From NCBI GenBank assembly GCA_905221605.1, contig CAJNDS010000280.1, positions 505,892-535,891 on the forward strand: a DNA stretch of 30,000 nucleotides, read 5' to 3'. The stretch is from Symbiodinium natans (taxonomy: Eukaryota; Sar; Dinophyceae; Suessiales; Symbiodiniaceae). Positions within the stretch are counted from its first letter, which is position 1; each line of letters opens with the position of its first letter. Positions 16,430 through 24,637 of the stretch are shown here, in pieces. Position numbers and translations under genes: made by a program. The notes beneath the pieces were generated by a model that saw only the letters and a list, made by a program, of their open reading frames with translations, searched no databases and was not told the origin of the DNA.

Positions 16430-17423
16430 AAAAATCTGAAAACAAGATGAGCCTTACTAACTTTTTGCAACTAAATCAACCAAACTAGTCTGGCTTGAAA
16501 AACAAACATGTCACATCTCCAAAAACAGCATGCAAAAAACACCACGGCCAACATGAAAAAACAAGATTTTTTTGCCGCAAAACCAGTCTGAAACTTGGTC
16601 ATTTTCAAATTCATGCGTGCCATCTTGTCAGTCAGAATGGAAGTTAACAATATTTTTCAAACAAGAAAGAAAAAATGACATGTTCGGGTCTTTTACAAAA
16701 CAAAAATGGGCTGCAGCGACAGCTCGATATAAAAGGATTGTCGGCTCGCATGAGCAAGGTGTTGGCTTGCTGCACATGGCACCTGCTGCCTTTCGCTCGT
16801 CCTGGACCAGCTCATAATTAGAGCACATGTCATGAGGTTTTCGTGGCTCCTCTCCCATCTGTATGAGGGAGTGGTTGCAAAGAGGCGCTCCGCTGGCTCT
16901 CAGCCAGCCCACGCACTTCTGCATGGACATCCCGGCGCAACAGCGCGCGGGGTTTTGATGCTGCCAGATGCTCCGCGCCCCGGCCCCGTCACACAAAGGG
17001 GTTGTGAGCAGGTCCCACCGAGACGAACTTAAAGACTTTGCCGGCGCCCGCCCGAAAAACCGACTTAACTCCCGGAGGTGGAGCTGGGGAGGCCAGGTTT
17101 GGCAGCCCCGTTCTCCGGCTGCGGGTAAGCCCTGAGCGGGAGCCGGCTCTCACCCGGCCGTTACTGGAGGTCACGCGGGGCGGCCAGCCCCCCGTCCGCT
17201 GCTGTCAACTGAACGAGGGACGCTTTAAGACAGCTGCACGGCTGCAGTGGAACAGGCCCACTGCGGATACGAGCACCAACCAGACGTCTGGGGCCGAAAC
17301 CCTACAATGCTATACTCCGGGTGGTTTGGGGTGGGTGTACCGCCACGCGATGCGCGCGCGTAGGAGTGGGCCCGTGAAAGCCACTCTATAGGACCCACGA
17401 CGCGCGCTAAGAACGTTGCCACA
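16430..17423. other. Heptamer-free island of about 1 kb with two compositions
   Basis: The left part (16430-16720) is A/T-rich with CAAAC words; the right part (16830-17400) is GC-rich. No heptamers occur inside. Several mid-length ORFs overlap on both strands (e.g. 17038-17391 +, 16628-16996 -), none recognisable. TATAAAAGG at 16728 looks like a TATA box, which is unusual for dinoflagellate genes. Possible inserted foreign or mobile DNA. Confidence 0.5.
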
Positions 17424-17570
17424 CCCTAAACCCTAAGCCCTAAGCCCTAAACCTAAACCCTAAACCCTAAACCCTAAACCCTAAACCCTAAACCCTAAAC
17501 CCTAAGCCCTAAGCCCTAAACCCTAAAACCTAAGCCCTAAGCCCTAAACCCTAAACCCTAAACCCTTACA
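17424..17570. repeat. CCCTAAA / CCCTAAG tract
   Basis: Mostly CCCTAAA with pairs of CCCTAAG. Confidence 0.95.
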
Positions 17571-17592
17571 CCGAAGCATCTCCGTCAAGCGG

Positions 17593-17616
17593 ATTTAGGG
17601 TTTAGGGTTTAGGGCC
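17593..17616. repeat. Short TTTAGGG tract
   Basis: Three units in opposite orientation to the previous tract. Confidence 0.9.
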
Positions 17617-17784
17617 TAGGGCCTTCTGGCTTGCCAAGCAGCCATGAGTGTCCTGAACCCCGGAACTAGGATGCCCAGTAGTACCCCTATTCCCTTTTTG
17701 GGGGCTTTAGGTTCCCTTATCAACCCCTTTACGCAAAAAAGGGCACCCTTTTGAAGCCTTGGTTCCTGGGCAGCCTGGTGAAAG

Positions 17785-17858
17785 GATCTGGACCGGAAAG
17801 AAAGCGCGGCGATGCTCCACGCCCAGCATGCCATGCGCAAGTTCGCCTCGAAGGCAGG
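17785..17858 (+). CDS. Strong candidate internal exon, helical (unassigned)
   Basis: 74 nt from a GAAAG|G acceptor to GG|GTTGAG. Reads DLDRKESAAMLHAQHAMRKF then ASKA, an amphipathic helix. Acceptor form equals that of the channel exons. Lies 3.7 kb before the first S1 exon, so it is a fair candidate for the channel's cytosolic N-terminus. Confidence 0.52.
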
Positions 17859-17861
17859 GTT

Positions 17862-18036
17862 GAGGGTTTGGGGTTTGGGGTTTAGGGTTTGGGGTTTAGG
17901 GTTTAGGGTTTGGGGTTTAGGGTTTGGGGTTTGGGGTTGGGGTTTAGGGTTTCGGGTTTCGTTTTGGGTTTCGGGTTTAGGGCTTAGGGCCTAGGGTTTA
18001 GGGTTTAGGGTTTCGGGTTTAGGGTTTAGGGTTTAG
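17862..18036. repeat. TTTGGGG / TTTAGGG tract
   Basis: Alternating types, with TTTCGGG late in the tract. Confidence 0.95.
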
Positions 18037-18161
18037 GGGCTGTAAATTTGACCCCAACAAAGAGGAGGGCTTTCGGGGATGAAGGTTGGGATTACGGCTT
18101 TGTGGTGTTGCGGTGTAGGCTTTGTGGGTTTGGGTTTAGGGTTTAGGGTTTAAAATATTTT

Positions 18162-18232
18162 CCCGTATTGGGCTTTAGAGGATTACATTCAGGAATGTTT
18201 TGCAGAGGGCTTCAGGGGCCATCCTAGTTGAT
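18162..18232 (+). repeat. Dispersed repeat, copy A
   Basis: Aligns with 25426-25500 at roughly three of four positions (shared TATTGGG.TT.AGAGG, AGGAAT and CAGAGGG words). Probably a transposon remnant. Confidence 0.6.
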
Positions 18233-18337
18233 GTAGGGTTGCGGGTTGTTTTGGCCTTCTTGGGGTTTCCCAGTCTTCACTCTTCCCCCACCCTTCAAAT
18301 AGCTGCATTGAGTATGGAGTATTGCCATACTCTGAAC

Positions 18338-18415
18338 CTTAATCCTAAACCCCTAAACCCTAAACCCCAAACCCTACACCCGAAACCCCAAACCCTAAAC
18401 CCTAGACCCTGAACC
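18338..18415. repeat. Degenerate CCCTAAA tract
   Basis: Units include CCCCAAA, CCCTACA and CCCTAGA. Confidence 0.88.
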
Positions 18416-18434
18416 CTCCCCGAACCCTGATCAG

Positions 18435-18476
18435 CTAGAATGTTTCCCTTTGGAGAACTGCGCAGTTGATCTTCAG
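18435..18476 (+). CDS. Candidate small exon (unassigned)
   Basis: After GATCAG the frame reads LECFPLENCAVDLQ, then TAG. Short; donor non-canonical or absent. Confidence 0.33.
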
Positions 18477-18574
18477 TAGCCCTAAACCCCAAACCCGAAG
18501 CCAGAAGCATTTGCTGGGTTCAGCGTTTAGGGTTTAGGGTTTTAGGGGGCATGGGGCTTTCGGGGGTTTAGGAG

Positions 18575-18692
18575 GTAAGCCTTAAACCCTAAACCCTAGA
18601 CCCTAGACCCTAAACCCTACGTAGACCCAAAACCCAAAACTCTAAACCCAAAACCCTAGACCCTAAACCCAAAACCCTAAATCCTAAACCGC
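18575..18692. repeat. Degenerate CCCTAAA / CCCAAAA tract
   Basis: Mixed units, some octamers. Confidence 0.85.
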
Positions 18693-18751
18693 GGGTTCAG
18701 GGTTTTGGTTTCAGGGTGTGGGGTGAAGGGGGTTGGGGTTTCAGGTTGCAG

Positions 18752-18790
18752 GGCTCAAGTGCGTCTTCCGCTTTGACGCCTGCACACCAA
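18752..18790 (+). CDS. Candidate small exon (unassigned)
   Basis: After GTTGCAG the frame reads LKCVFRFDACTPN. Protein-like; donor unclear. Confidence 0.33.
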
Positions 18791-18829
18791 ACCCGAAACC
18801 GAAGGCTTAGGGGCACAGGCAGGGATAGC

Positions 18830-18898
18830 CGCAAACCCTGAACCCTGAACCCTGAACCTTAAACCCTAAACCCTAAACCCCAAAGCCCAAACCCTAAA
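18830..18898. repeat. CCCTGAA / CCCTAAA tract
   Basis: Three CCCTGAA, then CCCTAAA variants. Confidence 0.9.
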
Positions 18899-18934
18899 GG
18901 GTTCCATCCTTTTGGCCGCCCCGTTGCCTGGCAG

Positions 18935-18987
18935 GTCTCGCGAGGTGTCCATCATGTGCAGAAGCACACAGAATCCTTGCAACAGCG
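18935..18987 (+). CDS. Strong candidate internal exon, coiled-coil-like (unassigned)
   Basis: From CTGGCAG| to CG|GTTTCG. Reads VSRGVHHVQKHTESLQQR, polar and helical. Also open upstream to 18903. May be an N-terminal channel exon; inference. Confidence 0.48.
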
Positions 18988-19055
18988 GTTTCGGGTTTAC
19001 GGTTTAGGGTTTCGGGTTAGGGTTTGGGGCTAGGCGGCTTCTACTTCTTGCTCAG

Positions 19056-19117
19056 GTCGGACTGATGAAGTAGTCTATCCTGTCGGGCGATCTAGAACGG
19101 CAGACACGTCCCCCGAA
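19056..19117 (+). CDS. Candidate internal exon (unassigned)
   Basis: After GCTCAG the frame reads RTDEVVYPVGRSRTADTSPE. Ends near the next heptamer tract without an obvious donor. Confidence 0.4.
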
Positions 19118-19124
19118 GCCCCTA

Positions 19125-19447
19125 AACCCTAAACCCTAAACCCTAAACCCTAAACCCTAAACCCTAAACCCTAAACCCTAAACCCTAAACCCTAAACCCT
19201 AAACCCTACGCCCTACACCCACGCCCCACACCCCACACCCTAAACCCTAAACCCTAAACCCCAAACCCCAAACCCTAAACCCTAAACCCTAAACCCGAAA
19301 CCCTAAACCCTAAACCCTAAACCCTAAACCCTAAACCCTACACCCGACACCCTACACCCTACACCCTTACACCCTACACCCTACACCCTACACCCTACCC
19401 CCACACCCCTAAACCCTAAGCCCTAAACCCTAAACCCTACACCCTAC
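19125..19447. repeat. CCCTAAA tract with CCCTACA blocks
   Basis: CCCTAAA 19125-19205, mixed 19206-19330, CCCTACA 19345-19400, CCCTAAA again to 19440. Confidence 0.96.
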
Positions 19448-19589
19448 ACCCACACCCCACACCCCACACCCCACACCCCACACCCCACACCCCACACCCC
19501 ACACCCCACACCCCACACCCCACACCCCACACCCCACACCCCACCCACACCCCACACCCCACACCCCACACCCCACACCCCACACCCCA
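19448..19589. repeat. CACCCCA heptamer array
   Basis: About 20 copies of the heptamer ACACCCC, one 4-nt contraction at about 19545. Still period 7. Confidence 0.96.
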
Positions 19590-19590
19590 G

Positions 19591-19720
19591 AGGCGGGCGC
19601 GTCGAGCGCCAGCGAGACCATGGCCGGCTCTGCTGAGCTGCAGAGCCTGCCAACCCGACCCTCTACTAGGCCCCCTGGAGGCTGTCCCGACTGCGGCCTT
19701 CTTTGCTGGACCAGGGGCCC
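19591..19720 (+). CDS. Candidate exon, 5' edge good, 3' edge unknown (unassigned)
   Basis: After CCCCAG the frame reads GASSASETMAGSAELQSL then PTRPSTRPPGGCPDCG, and stays open to 19853. Ser/Pro-rich with a CPDC motif. Composition past 19720 looks non-coding. Confidence 0.38.
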
Positions 19721-19789
19721 TTTAACAGGTTCGGCCTGGGCCACTGCTCAAAATTGCGTTTTTGTGCTCCACACTTTTTTTGGCATCCT

Positions 19790-19945
19790 CCCACGCCCAG
19801 TCACTGGGAGACCCCTGGGATTCCCCTGGGAGGCCCCTAGGAGGCCCCTATAAAGTGCCCTGACCTGCAAGGATGCCCCTGGCCTCTTTGCAGGCCTGAC
19901 TCTGGAAAGGTAGTGGGAGGGTCCTGGGAGGCCCGTGCCCTCAAG
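19790..19945. repeat. GGGAGGCCCCT degenerate repeat
   Basis: CCTGGGAGGCCC-like words recur five or six times with irregular spacing. Confidence 0.5.
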
Positions 19946-20010
19946 AATACAGGGACAAGAATACAGGGACGAAGGCTTCATTTATGTCCTTCGCAAGGTT
20001 CGCGGTGAAA

Positions 20011-20490
20011 AACAATGAGAAGGCCCTCCGGCCGAAGACACCCCCCAACGCAAACGCTGATTTGGCTCTCGCAAGCTTCTAGACCTTTTTAGCAAAGGGT
20101 CTTTCGCCATGCCATGCAACCTTTACGCTCCGGCATAGAGAAGAAAAAAACAATGAGAAGGCCCTCCGGCCGAAGACACCCCCCAACGCAAACGCTGATT
20201 TGGCTCTGGTAAGCTTCTAGACATGACTCTCACAAGGCCTGTTCATATCAACACCATGACACCCCGACGTCGAGAATAGAAACAATGAGAAGGCCCTCCG
20301 GCCGAAGACACCCCCCAACGCAAACGCTGATTTGGCTCTCGCAAGCTTCTAGACATGACTTTCGCAAGGCGTATTTATGGCAACAAATCTTTCGCCATGT
20401 AGCCTTGATGCGCCGACGTCCAGAATGGAACAATGAGAAAGCCCGCCCAATGCAAAACCAAATTTTCTCTCTCGAAAGCTCGACATCTAA
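20011..20490 (+). repeat. Four-copy tandem element, 74-bp conserved core
   Basis: Cores at 20011-20084, 20149-20222, 20281-20354 are almost identical; a fourth, decayed copy starts at 20429. Spacing is 138, 132 and 148 bp. Each core starts AACAATGAGAAGGCCCTCCG and carries a GGCC..GGCC mini-hairpin. Read from AAC, each of the three cores encodes NNEKALRPKTPPNANADLAL then .SF and a stop. The spacers share TTTCGCAAGG and GACGTC.AGAAT words but are far more divergent than the cores. Confidence 0.9.
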
Positions 20491-20654
20491 TATTTTTTCC
20501 AAGGCATCTTCTCAGATGAACCCTAAACCCTAAACCCTGCCTACGTCCTACACCCACACCCCACGCCCTAAATCCTAAACCCCAAGTCCTCCCTTGCCTC
20601 GGGCCGAAGCATTTCCGGGGTTCAGGGCTGCAAAGGGGTCAGGGTATTTTTAGG

Positions 20655-20735
20655 GTTTAGGGTTTGGGGTTTATGGGGTTCGGGGTTTAGGGTTTGTTGG
20701 GGTTCGGGGCGGGGTTTAGGGTTTGGGGTGAAGGT
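20655..20735. repeat. Degenerate TTTAGGG / TTTGGGG
   Basis: Irregular G-strand units. Confidence 0.8.
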
Positions 20736-20837
20736 ATGGTGGCACGCCAGCACACTGTCCCACAACATTTTTCAAGACAGATGGTCAGGTCTCTAAAGTC
20801 TGATCGAAAAAAAACGGAGCCTAAACTGCTGTATTGA
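20736..20837 (+). CDS. Candidate exon or tiny ORF (unassigned)
   Basis: ATG to TGA, 33 codons: MVARQHTVPQHFSRQMVRSL then KSDRKKTEPKLLY. Basic. Could be an exon with an unknown acceptor near 20733. Confidence 0.35.
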   Translation: MVARQHTVPQHFSRQMVRSLKSDRKKTEPKLLY

Positions 20838-20875
20838 GGGCAGTCCAGAGGGGGGTGCTTGATGAAGGTTGCCCA

Positions 20876-20945
20876 ACAACCCTAAACCCTAAACCCTAAA
20901 CCCTAAACCCTAAACCTTAAACCCTAAACCCTAAACCCTAAACCG
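20876..20945. repeat. CCCTAAA tract
   Basis: Nine units. Confidence 0.96.
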
Positions 20946-20964
20946 TTCTATCTTGGGTGCGAAG

Positions 20965-21036
20965 GGACATTTGTTTGATGAAGCATGTCAAGAGAAGATT
21001 TCGGGGTTGCTTAAGGCATGGGCCCCAACAAAGCAG
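20965..21036 (+). CDS. Strong candidate internal exon, helical (unassigned)
   Basis: After GCGAAG|G the frame reads GHLFDEACQEKISGLLKAWA then PTKQ; open upstream to 20950 and ending in a stop at 21046. AAG|G acceptor as in the channel exons. It is the last candidate before the S1 exons. A last exon of an upstream gene is equally possible, because the stop follows directly. Confidence 0.5.
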
Positions 21037-21196
21037 TTTCTGTTCTAGCACACCCTATCAATCAAACCACCGTATACCCGAAGCCCTGAGCCCCAAAGCC
21101 CCTAACACCTAAACCCCCAAAACTCCCAACGCCTTCCTCTACTCTAAATTTCCTGAATTCTCAACACCCCAACTCCAAATCCCACATTCCAACCGC

Positions 21197-21422
21197 AAAC
21201 CCCAAACCCCAAACCCCAAACCCCAAACCCCAAACCCCAAACCCCAAACCCCAAACCCCAAACCCCAAACCCCAAACCCCAAACCCCAAACCCCAAACCC
21301 CAAACCCCAAGCCCCAAGCCCTAAGCCCCTAAACCCTAAACCCTAAACCCTCAACCCTCAACCCTCAACCCTCAACCCTAAACCCTAAACCCTCAACCCT
21401 AAACCCTAAACCCTAAACCCTG
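21197..21422. repeat. CCCCAAA array followed by CCCTAAA / CCCTCAA
   Basis: About 16 CCCCAAA (21197-21308), then CCCTAAA with two CCCTCAA blocks. Confidence 0.97.
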
Positions 21423-21513
21423 CACCCGAATACCCTTCCTGCGGTCCCGAGTCCCCATTGTTGTCCTCTTAGAACCCCTCCTAGCCGGCACGCAACCTTG
21501 AGACCCTAAACCC

Positions 21514-21567
21514 CTATTTAGGGTTTGGGGTTTAGGGTTTAAGGTTTAGGGTTTAGGGTTTAGGGTA
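21514..21567. repeat. TTTAGGG tract
   Basis: Ends 11 bases before the first S1 exon. Confidence 0.93.
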
Positions 21568-21578
21568 AGCCCTTCAAG

Positions 21579-21638
21579 GACTCGTGCCTCAAGCGTGTGA
21601 TGCAGCATCAAGCATTCGAGGGGTTCTTTGCGCTGGTG
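21579..21638 (+). CDS. Voltage-gated cation channel, exon a: start of S1
   Basis: Encodes DSCLKRVMQHQAFEGFFALV: a short basic/amphipathic lead-in and the first half of transmembrane helix S1 (FEGFFALV). Channels of this superfamily typically have 'VxHxxFExFFaxVvxxNaxFIG' here, and the match continues in the next exon. Start is set by a TTCAAG|G acceptor; a GTGGTG (or GTGGCA three bases later) donor ends it in phase 0. The coding frame is open upstream to 21567, so the true start could be earlier. Confidence 0.72.
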
Positions 21639-21693
21639 GTGGCACCTCGTCGAGAGGTTGCAGCGTTCCAAGGTCTTGGGGCGCGAGGATGTG

Positions 21694-21797
21694 CAGGGTT
21701 TAGGGTTTATGGTTTCGGGTTTAGGGTTTAGGGTGTAGGGTTTCGGGTTTAGGGTTCAGGGTTTAGGGTTTAGGGCTAGGGTTTAGGGTTTGGGGCC
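21694..21797. repeat. TTTAGGG tract in the S1 intron
   Basis: G strand on +, with TTTCGGG and TGTAGGG variants. Confidence 0.93.
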
Positions 21798-21954
21798 TTC
21801 CTCGGAGGTCCCTTCTGAGGGGTGAGGGTTGAGGGTTGAGGGTTGAGTAGCCCGAAATCCCCAAGCCGGTAAAGCCCTAAAAGCCCCCTGAGCTCCACCC
21901 CAGTCGCACCCGAAGTACCCACAAAACGCTTTAAAGCCCCTAAGAGTTTTGGGG

Positions 21955-22010
21955 TTTTGGGGTTTCGGTTTGGGGTTTAGGGTTTAGGGTTTAGGGTTTG
22001 GGGTTGAGGG
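21955..22010. repeat. TTTGGGG / TTTAGGG tract
   Basis: Lies 53 bases before the second S1 exon. Confidence 0.92.
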
Positions 22011-22063
22011 AGACCCGAAACTCGAAATTCCTCAGCCCTGCGCCAAAAAGCTGCTTGCCCAAG

Positions 22064-22129
22064 ATCAGCAACGCCATCTTCATCGGAATCGACGTGCACC
22101 AGTCCGTCTCCATCGAGGGCCCGCGACCC
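22064..22129 (+). CDS. Voltage-gated cation channel, exon b: end of S1
   Basis: Reads ISNAIFIGIDVHQSVSIEGP then RP: the second half of S1 (SNAIFIGIDV, the conserved Asn and Gly present) and the S1-S2 loop. 66 nt, phase 0 both ends. Acceptor CCCAAG|A, donor GTGAGC (full GT consensus). Joins exon a in frame and gives an S1 of normal length. Confidence 0.8.
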
Positions 22130-22234
22130 GTGAGCTTCCAGGCCTTTCCTGGGGTCCATTCTAGGGTTTGGGGTTTGGGTTTAGGGTTTAGGGTTGCGAG
22201 GAAGCCTTTGAACTGCTCCGATATGGTTTCTTTT

Positions 22235-22310
22235 GTAAGGGGGGGGGGATGGGGGGGGGGGGGCGAGGGTGAGGGGCCGGTTCATGGGATGCCTTTTGTA
22301 AAATGGGGGG
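22235..22310. repeat. Poly-G / G-rich purine tract in S1-S2 intron
   Basis: G9-G13 runs at 22240-22262. Confidence 0.85.
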
Positions 22311-22554
22311 GAGGGGATCTTATATCGCTTCAGAAGAATGCTGCAAGGATCCTTTTTTCTACTCTCTCGAGCGGGCTTTGTAAGATCTGTGTTGGGAGTT
22401 GTTCCACAGACCTGTTTAGGGTGCCTAGCGGTGCTGGGCGTAACCCTCTCTAGACCCCCCAAACCCAGAGAATTCTACCTCACCGGGGTTCAGAGGGGAC
22501 CCCGCAAACAAGCCCTCAACTCCGCCCAACACCGCTTCCCCTCCCACAAAACAG

Positions 22555-22625
22555 GTCGTCCAGTACACGTACACCGTCCTTTTCTGCATGGAGCTTATTG
22601 TTCGAGTGGCGGCTCTCAAGTGGCA
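22555..22625 (+). CDS. Voltage-gated cation channel, exon c: S2
   Basis: Reads VVQYTYTVLFCMELIVRVAA then LKW. This is S2, with the F..E pair (LFCME) and following Arg that form the gating-charge transfer site in this superfamily. Acceptor AACAG|G. I place the donor at GCTCGT (22626, GC type) because it exits in phase 2, which the next exon needs, and gives the usual S2-S3 spacing. The frame is open on to 22659, so a later donor (GTTGGC at 22648) is possible but would be out of phase. Confidence 0.82.
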
Positions 22626-22658
22626 GCTCGTCACGGGATCTGGCGACGTTGGCCCTCC

Positions 22659-22760
22659 CTAAACCCTAAACCCTAAACCCTAAACCCTAAACCCTAAACC
22701 CTAAACCCTAAACCCTAAACCCTATACCCTATACCCTAGACCCTGAAGCCCAAAGCACCC
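22659..22760. repeat. CCCTAAA tract directly 3' of the S2 exon
   Basis: Twelve units, two CCCTATA. Confidence 0.96.
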
Positions 22761-22819
22761 GAAGCCCTAAATGGCAGGAGCGCCCTTCACAGCACATTGC
22801 AGGTCCAGATCTGGGCACG

Positions 22820-23009
22820 TAGGGTTTAGGGTTTAGGGTTTAGGGTTTAGGGTTTAGGGTTTAGGGTATAGGGACGGGTTTCCCCGAGTTAGGGACTTGG
22901 GACAGCGGAAACTCCGCGCGCCTCCCGAGTGTTTGAGGGTTTAGGGTTAGGGTTTAGGGTTTTGGGGTTTGGGGTTTAGGGTTTAGGGTTTAGGGTTTAG
23001 GGTTTAGGG
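22820..23009. repeat. TTTAGGG tracts with a unique interruption
   Basis: 22820-22868 and 22935-23009, separated by 66 unique bases. Confidence 0.94.
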
Positions 23010-23031
23010 ACCCCGAAACCCGAGAACTCAG

Positions 23032-23052
23032 AACCACGCCATGCTGTTCCAG
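23032..23052 (+). CDS. Possible 21-nt microexon, probably not used
   Basis: CTCAG| NHAMLFQ |GTAGGG has perfect sites, but its phase (0) does not fit the phase-2 junction between S2 and S3. Confidence 0.15.
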
Positions 23053-23128
23053 GTAGGGGCATTTCTTAGAAGCTTTGGCATCCTTCCAGTCATTATCTTT
23101 CTTTTACGTGTCGCCTTTCCACCAACCC

Positions 23129-23279
23129 TCAAGCCCCTAGCCTCAAGCCTCAAGCCTCAAGCCTCAAGCCTCAAGCCTCAAGCCTCAAGCCTCAAGCCTC
23201 AAGCCTCAAGCCTCAAGCCTCAAGCCTCAAGCCTCAAGCCTCAAGCCTCAAGCCTCAAGCCTCAAGCCTCAAGCCTCAA
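23129..23279. repeat. CCTCAAG heptamer array
   Basis: About 20 copies of the heptamer CCTCAAG, sharply bounded on the right by CCCTAAA. Translation as Ser-Leu-Lys-Pro-Gln-Ala repeats (ORF 23041-23292) is an artefact. Confidence 0.97.
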
Positions 23280-23362
23280 CCCTAAACCCTAAACCCTAAA
23301 CCCTAAACCCTAAACCCTAAACCCTAAACCCTGAACCCTAAACCCTGAACCCTAAACCCTAG
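23280..23362. repeat. CCCTAAA tract
   Basis: Units with two CCCTGAA. Confidence 0.95.
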
Positions 23363-23458
23363 TAGGATACGTTCTTTGCCTTGTGGTCACCATGCATGGG
23401 GAGAGGAGCTGGGGGGTTCCCAGCCAAGCCCAGGCAAACAAATAGAGCTTAGGGCACA

Positions 23459-23531
23459 GGGTGTAGGGTTTAGGGTTTAGGGTTTAGGGTTTAGGGTTTA
23501 GGGTTTAGGGTGTAGGGTTTAGGGTGTAGGG
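23459..23531. repeat. TTTAGGG / TGTAGGG tract
   Basis: Opposite strand to the tracts on either side. Confidence 0.94.
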
Positions 23532-23568
23532 AATACCTTGTGACCGAAGAGAATTTTGGACCCGCCCT

Positions 23569-23603
23569 AAGGAGTTTCTTTTGGTCGGATGACTGGATGT
23601 GGA
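23569..23603 (+). pseudogene. Duplicated 5' edge of the S3 exon
   Basis: 35 bp identical to 23770-23804 except one base (AGT here, AGG there). Includes the AAG|G acceptor and codons for FFWSDDWMW. It stops dead at a CCCTAAA tract, where the frame soon meets a stop. A non-functional copy. Confidence 0.9.
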
Positions 23604-23769
23604 CCCTAAACCCTAAACCCTAAACCCTAAACCCTAAACCCTAAACCCTAAACCCTCAACCCTAAACCCTAAACCCTAAACCCTAAACCCTACACCCTAA
23701 ACCCTAAACCCTAAACCCCAAACCCCAAACCCTAAACCCTAAACCCTAAACCCTAAACCCTAAACCCCC
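23604..23769. repeat. CCCTAAA tract between the two S3-exon edges
   Basis: 166 bp of heptamers (one CCCTCAA, one CCCTACA, two CCCCAAA) and nothing else, flanked by the 35-bp direct repeat. Confidence 0.97.
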
Positions 23770-23772
23770 AAG

Positions 23773-23869
23773 GAGGTTCTTTTGGTCGGATGACTGGATG
23801 TGGAGCCTGCTGGATGTCTTCATCGTCGTGACCTCCCTGTGGGAGGCGGCCGTCGACATCATTTCGCTC
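23773..23869 (+). CDS. Voltage-gated cation channel, exon d: S3
   Basis: Starts at CAAG|G and reads RFFWSDDWMWSLLDVFIVV then TSLWEAAVDIISL. Contains the 'W.W...D' signature of S3 with the conserved Asp (SLLDVFIVV). Its first G completes the CA of the S2 exon. I put the donor at GTTCAG (23870), phase 0; the frame stays open to a TGA at 23888, so the end could be up to 9 nt later. Its 5' edge is duplicated upstream. Confidence 0.85.
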
Positions 23870-23906
23870 GTTCAGCAGGGGCCGCTGTGCTGAACAGCCT
23901 TTTTTG

Positions 23907-24085
23907 AACCCTAAACCCTAAACCCTAAACCCTAAACCCTAAACCCTAAACCCTAAACCCTAAACCCTAAACCCTAAACCCTAAACCCTAAATCCCAAAC
24001 CCTAGACCCTATATAAACTCTAAACCCTAAACCCTCAACCCTAAACCCTGACCCCTAAGCCCCTAAACCTAAACCCTAAACGCTG
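23907..24085. repeat. CCCTAAA tract
   Basis: About 12 perfect units from 23907, then decaying variants to 24085. Confidence 0.96.
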
Positions 24086-24090
24086 CATCC

Positions 24091-24173
24091 CACGTGGCCA
24101 GCCCGGCAGGATCCGCACAGGCCCCAAGCAAGCGGTGGGAGACGACTTGTTCAGGGCGGTAGTGGTTGACGAA
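24091..24173 (+). other. Open island inside the S3-linker intron
   Basis: Reads PRGQPGRIRTGPKQAVGDDL then FRAVVVDE and a stop. Protein-like, but it has no place in a channel at this point. Perhaps a captured fragment or chance. Confidence 0.25.
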
Positions 24174-24183
24174 TGATTTATTA

Positions 24184-24275
24184 CAAAGGGTTTAGGGTTT
24201 GGGGTTTAGGATTTAGGGTGTAGGGTTTACGGTTTAGGGTTTGGGGTTTAGGATTTAGGTTCTAGGGGTTAGGGC
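24184..24275. repeat. TTTAGGG tract, degenerate
   Basis: TTTGGGG, TTTAGGA and TTTACGG variants. Confidence 0.88.
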
Positions 24276-24279
24276 TCAT

Positions 24280-24600
24280 CGACACCAGGAGAAAGCCAGG
24301 GCGTCCTGCTTCATAAGCTCAACGTCGCAGGCTCAACAGGGCTTCAAAACGATTTGAACCCAAGCTCCACTTCTCTGTGTAGTGGTCTCTCATCAAGCAC
24401 TCCCCCTGCCCTCAGCCTCTTTTGAGAGACTCAAGGCCCGGCAGGGTTTTAGGGGGCTGTAACGTAGAGGGCCGGTTACAGTAGCACGGACGGCGGGGGG
24501 AGAGGGATGAGAGCTTGGAGGGTTTGAGCGCTCTGGATCAGGTTTTTGGGTTTAGGGAATTAGTATTAGGGTTCCCTAAACCTTATCAACACCAAAGGTG
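24280..24600. other. Unique intronic sequence, nothing recognised
   Basis: Mixed composition with no convincing frame; a short TTTAGGG word near 24550. Confidence 0.5.
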
Positions 24601-24637
24601 AAACTAGGGAGTGTGCCATCGTGGTAAATCCTCGCAG

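Noticed and set aside
16092-16470. Poly-Gly / poly-Pro proteins
   Set aside because: Caused by the poly-C run.
19066-19110. Hammerhead-like CTGATGAAG
   Set aside because: Second conserved core (GAAA) absent, no stems.
23041-23292. 83-residue protein with a hydrophobic N-terminus (MLFQVGAFLRSFGILPVIIF)
   Set aside because: Two thirds is the CCTCAAG array; the start lies in a channel intron with no supporting context.
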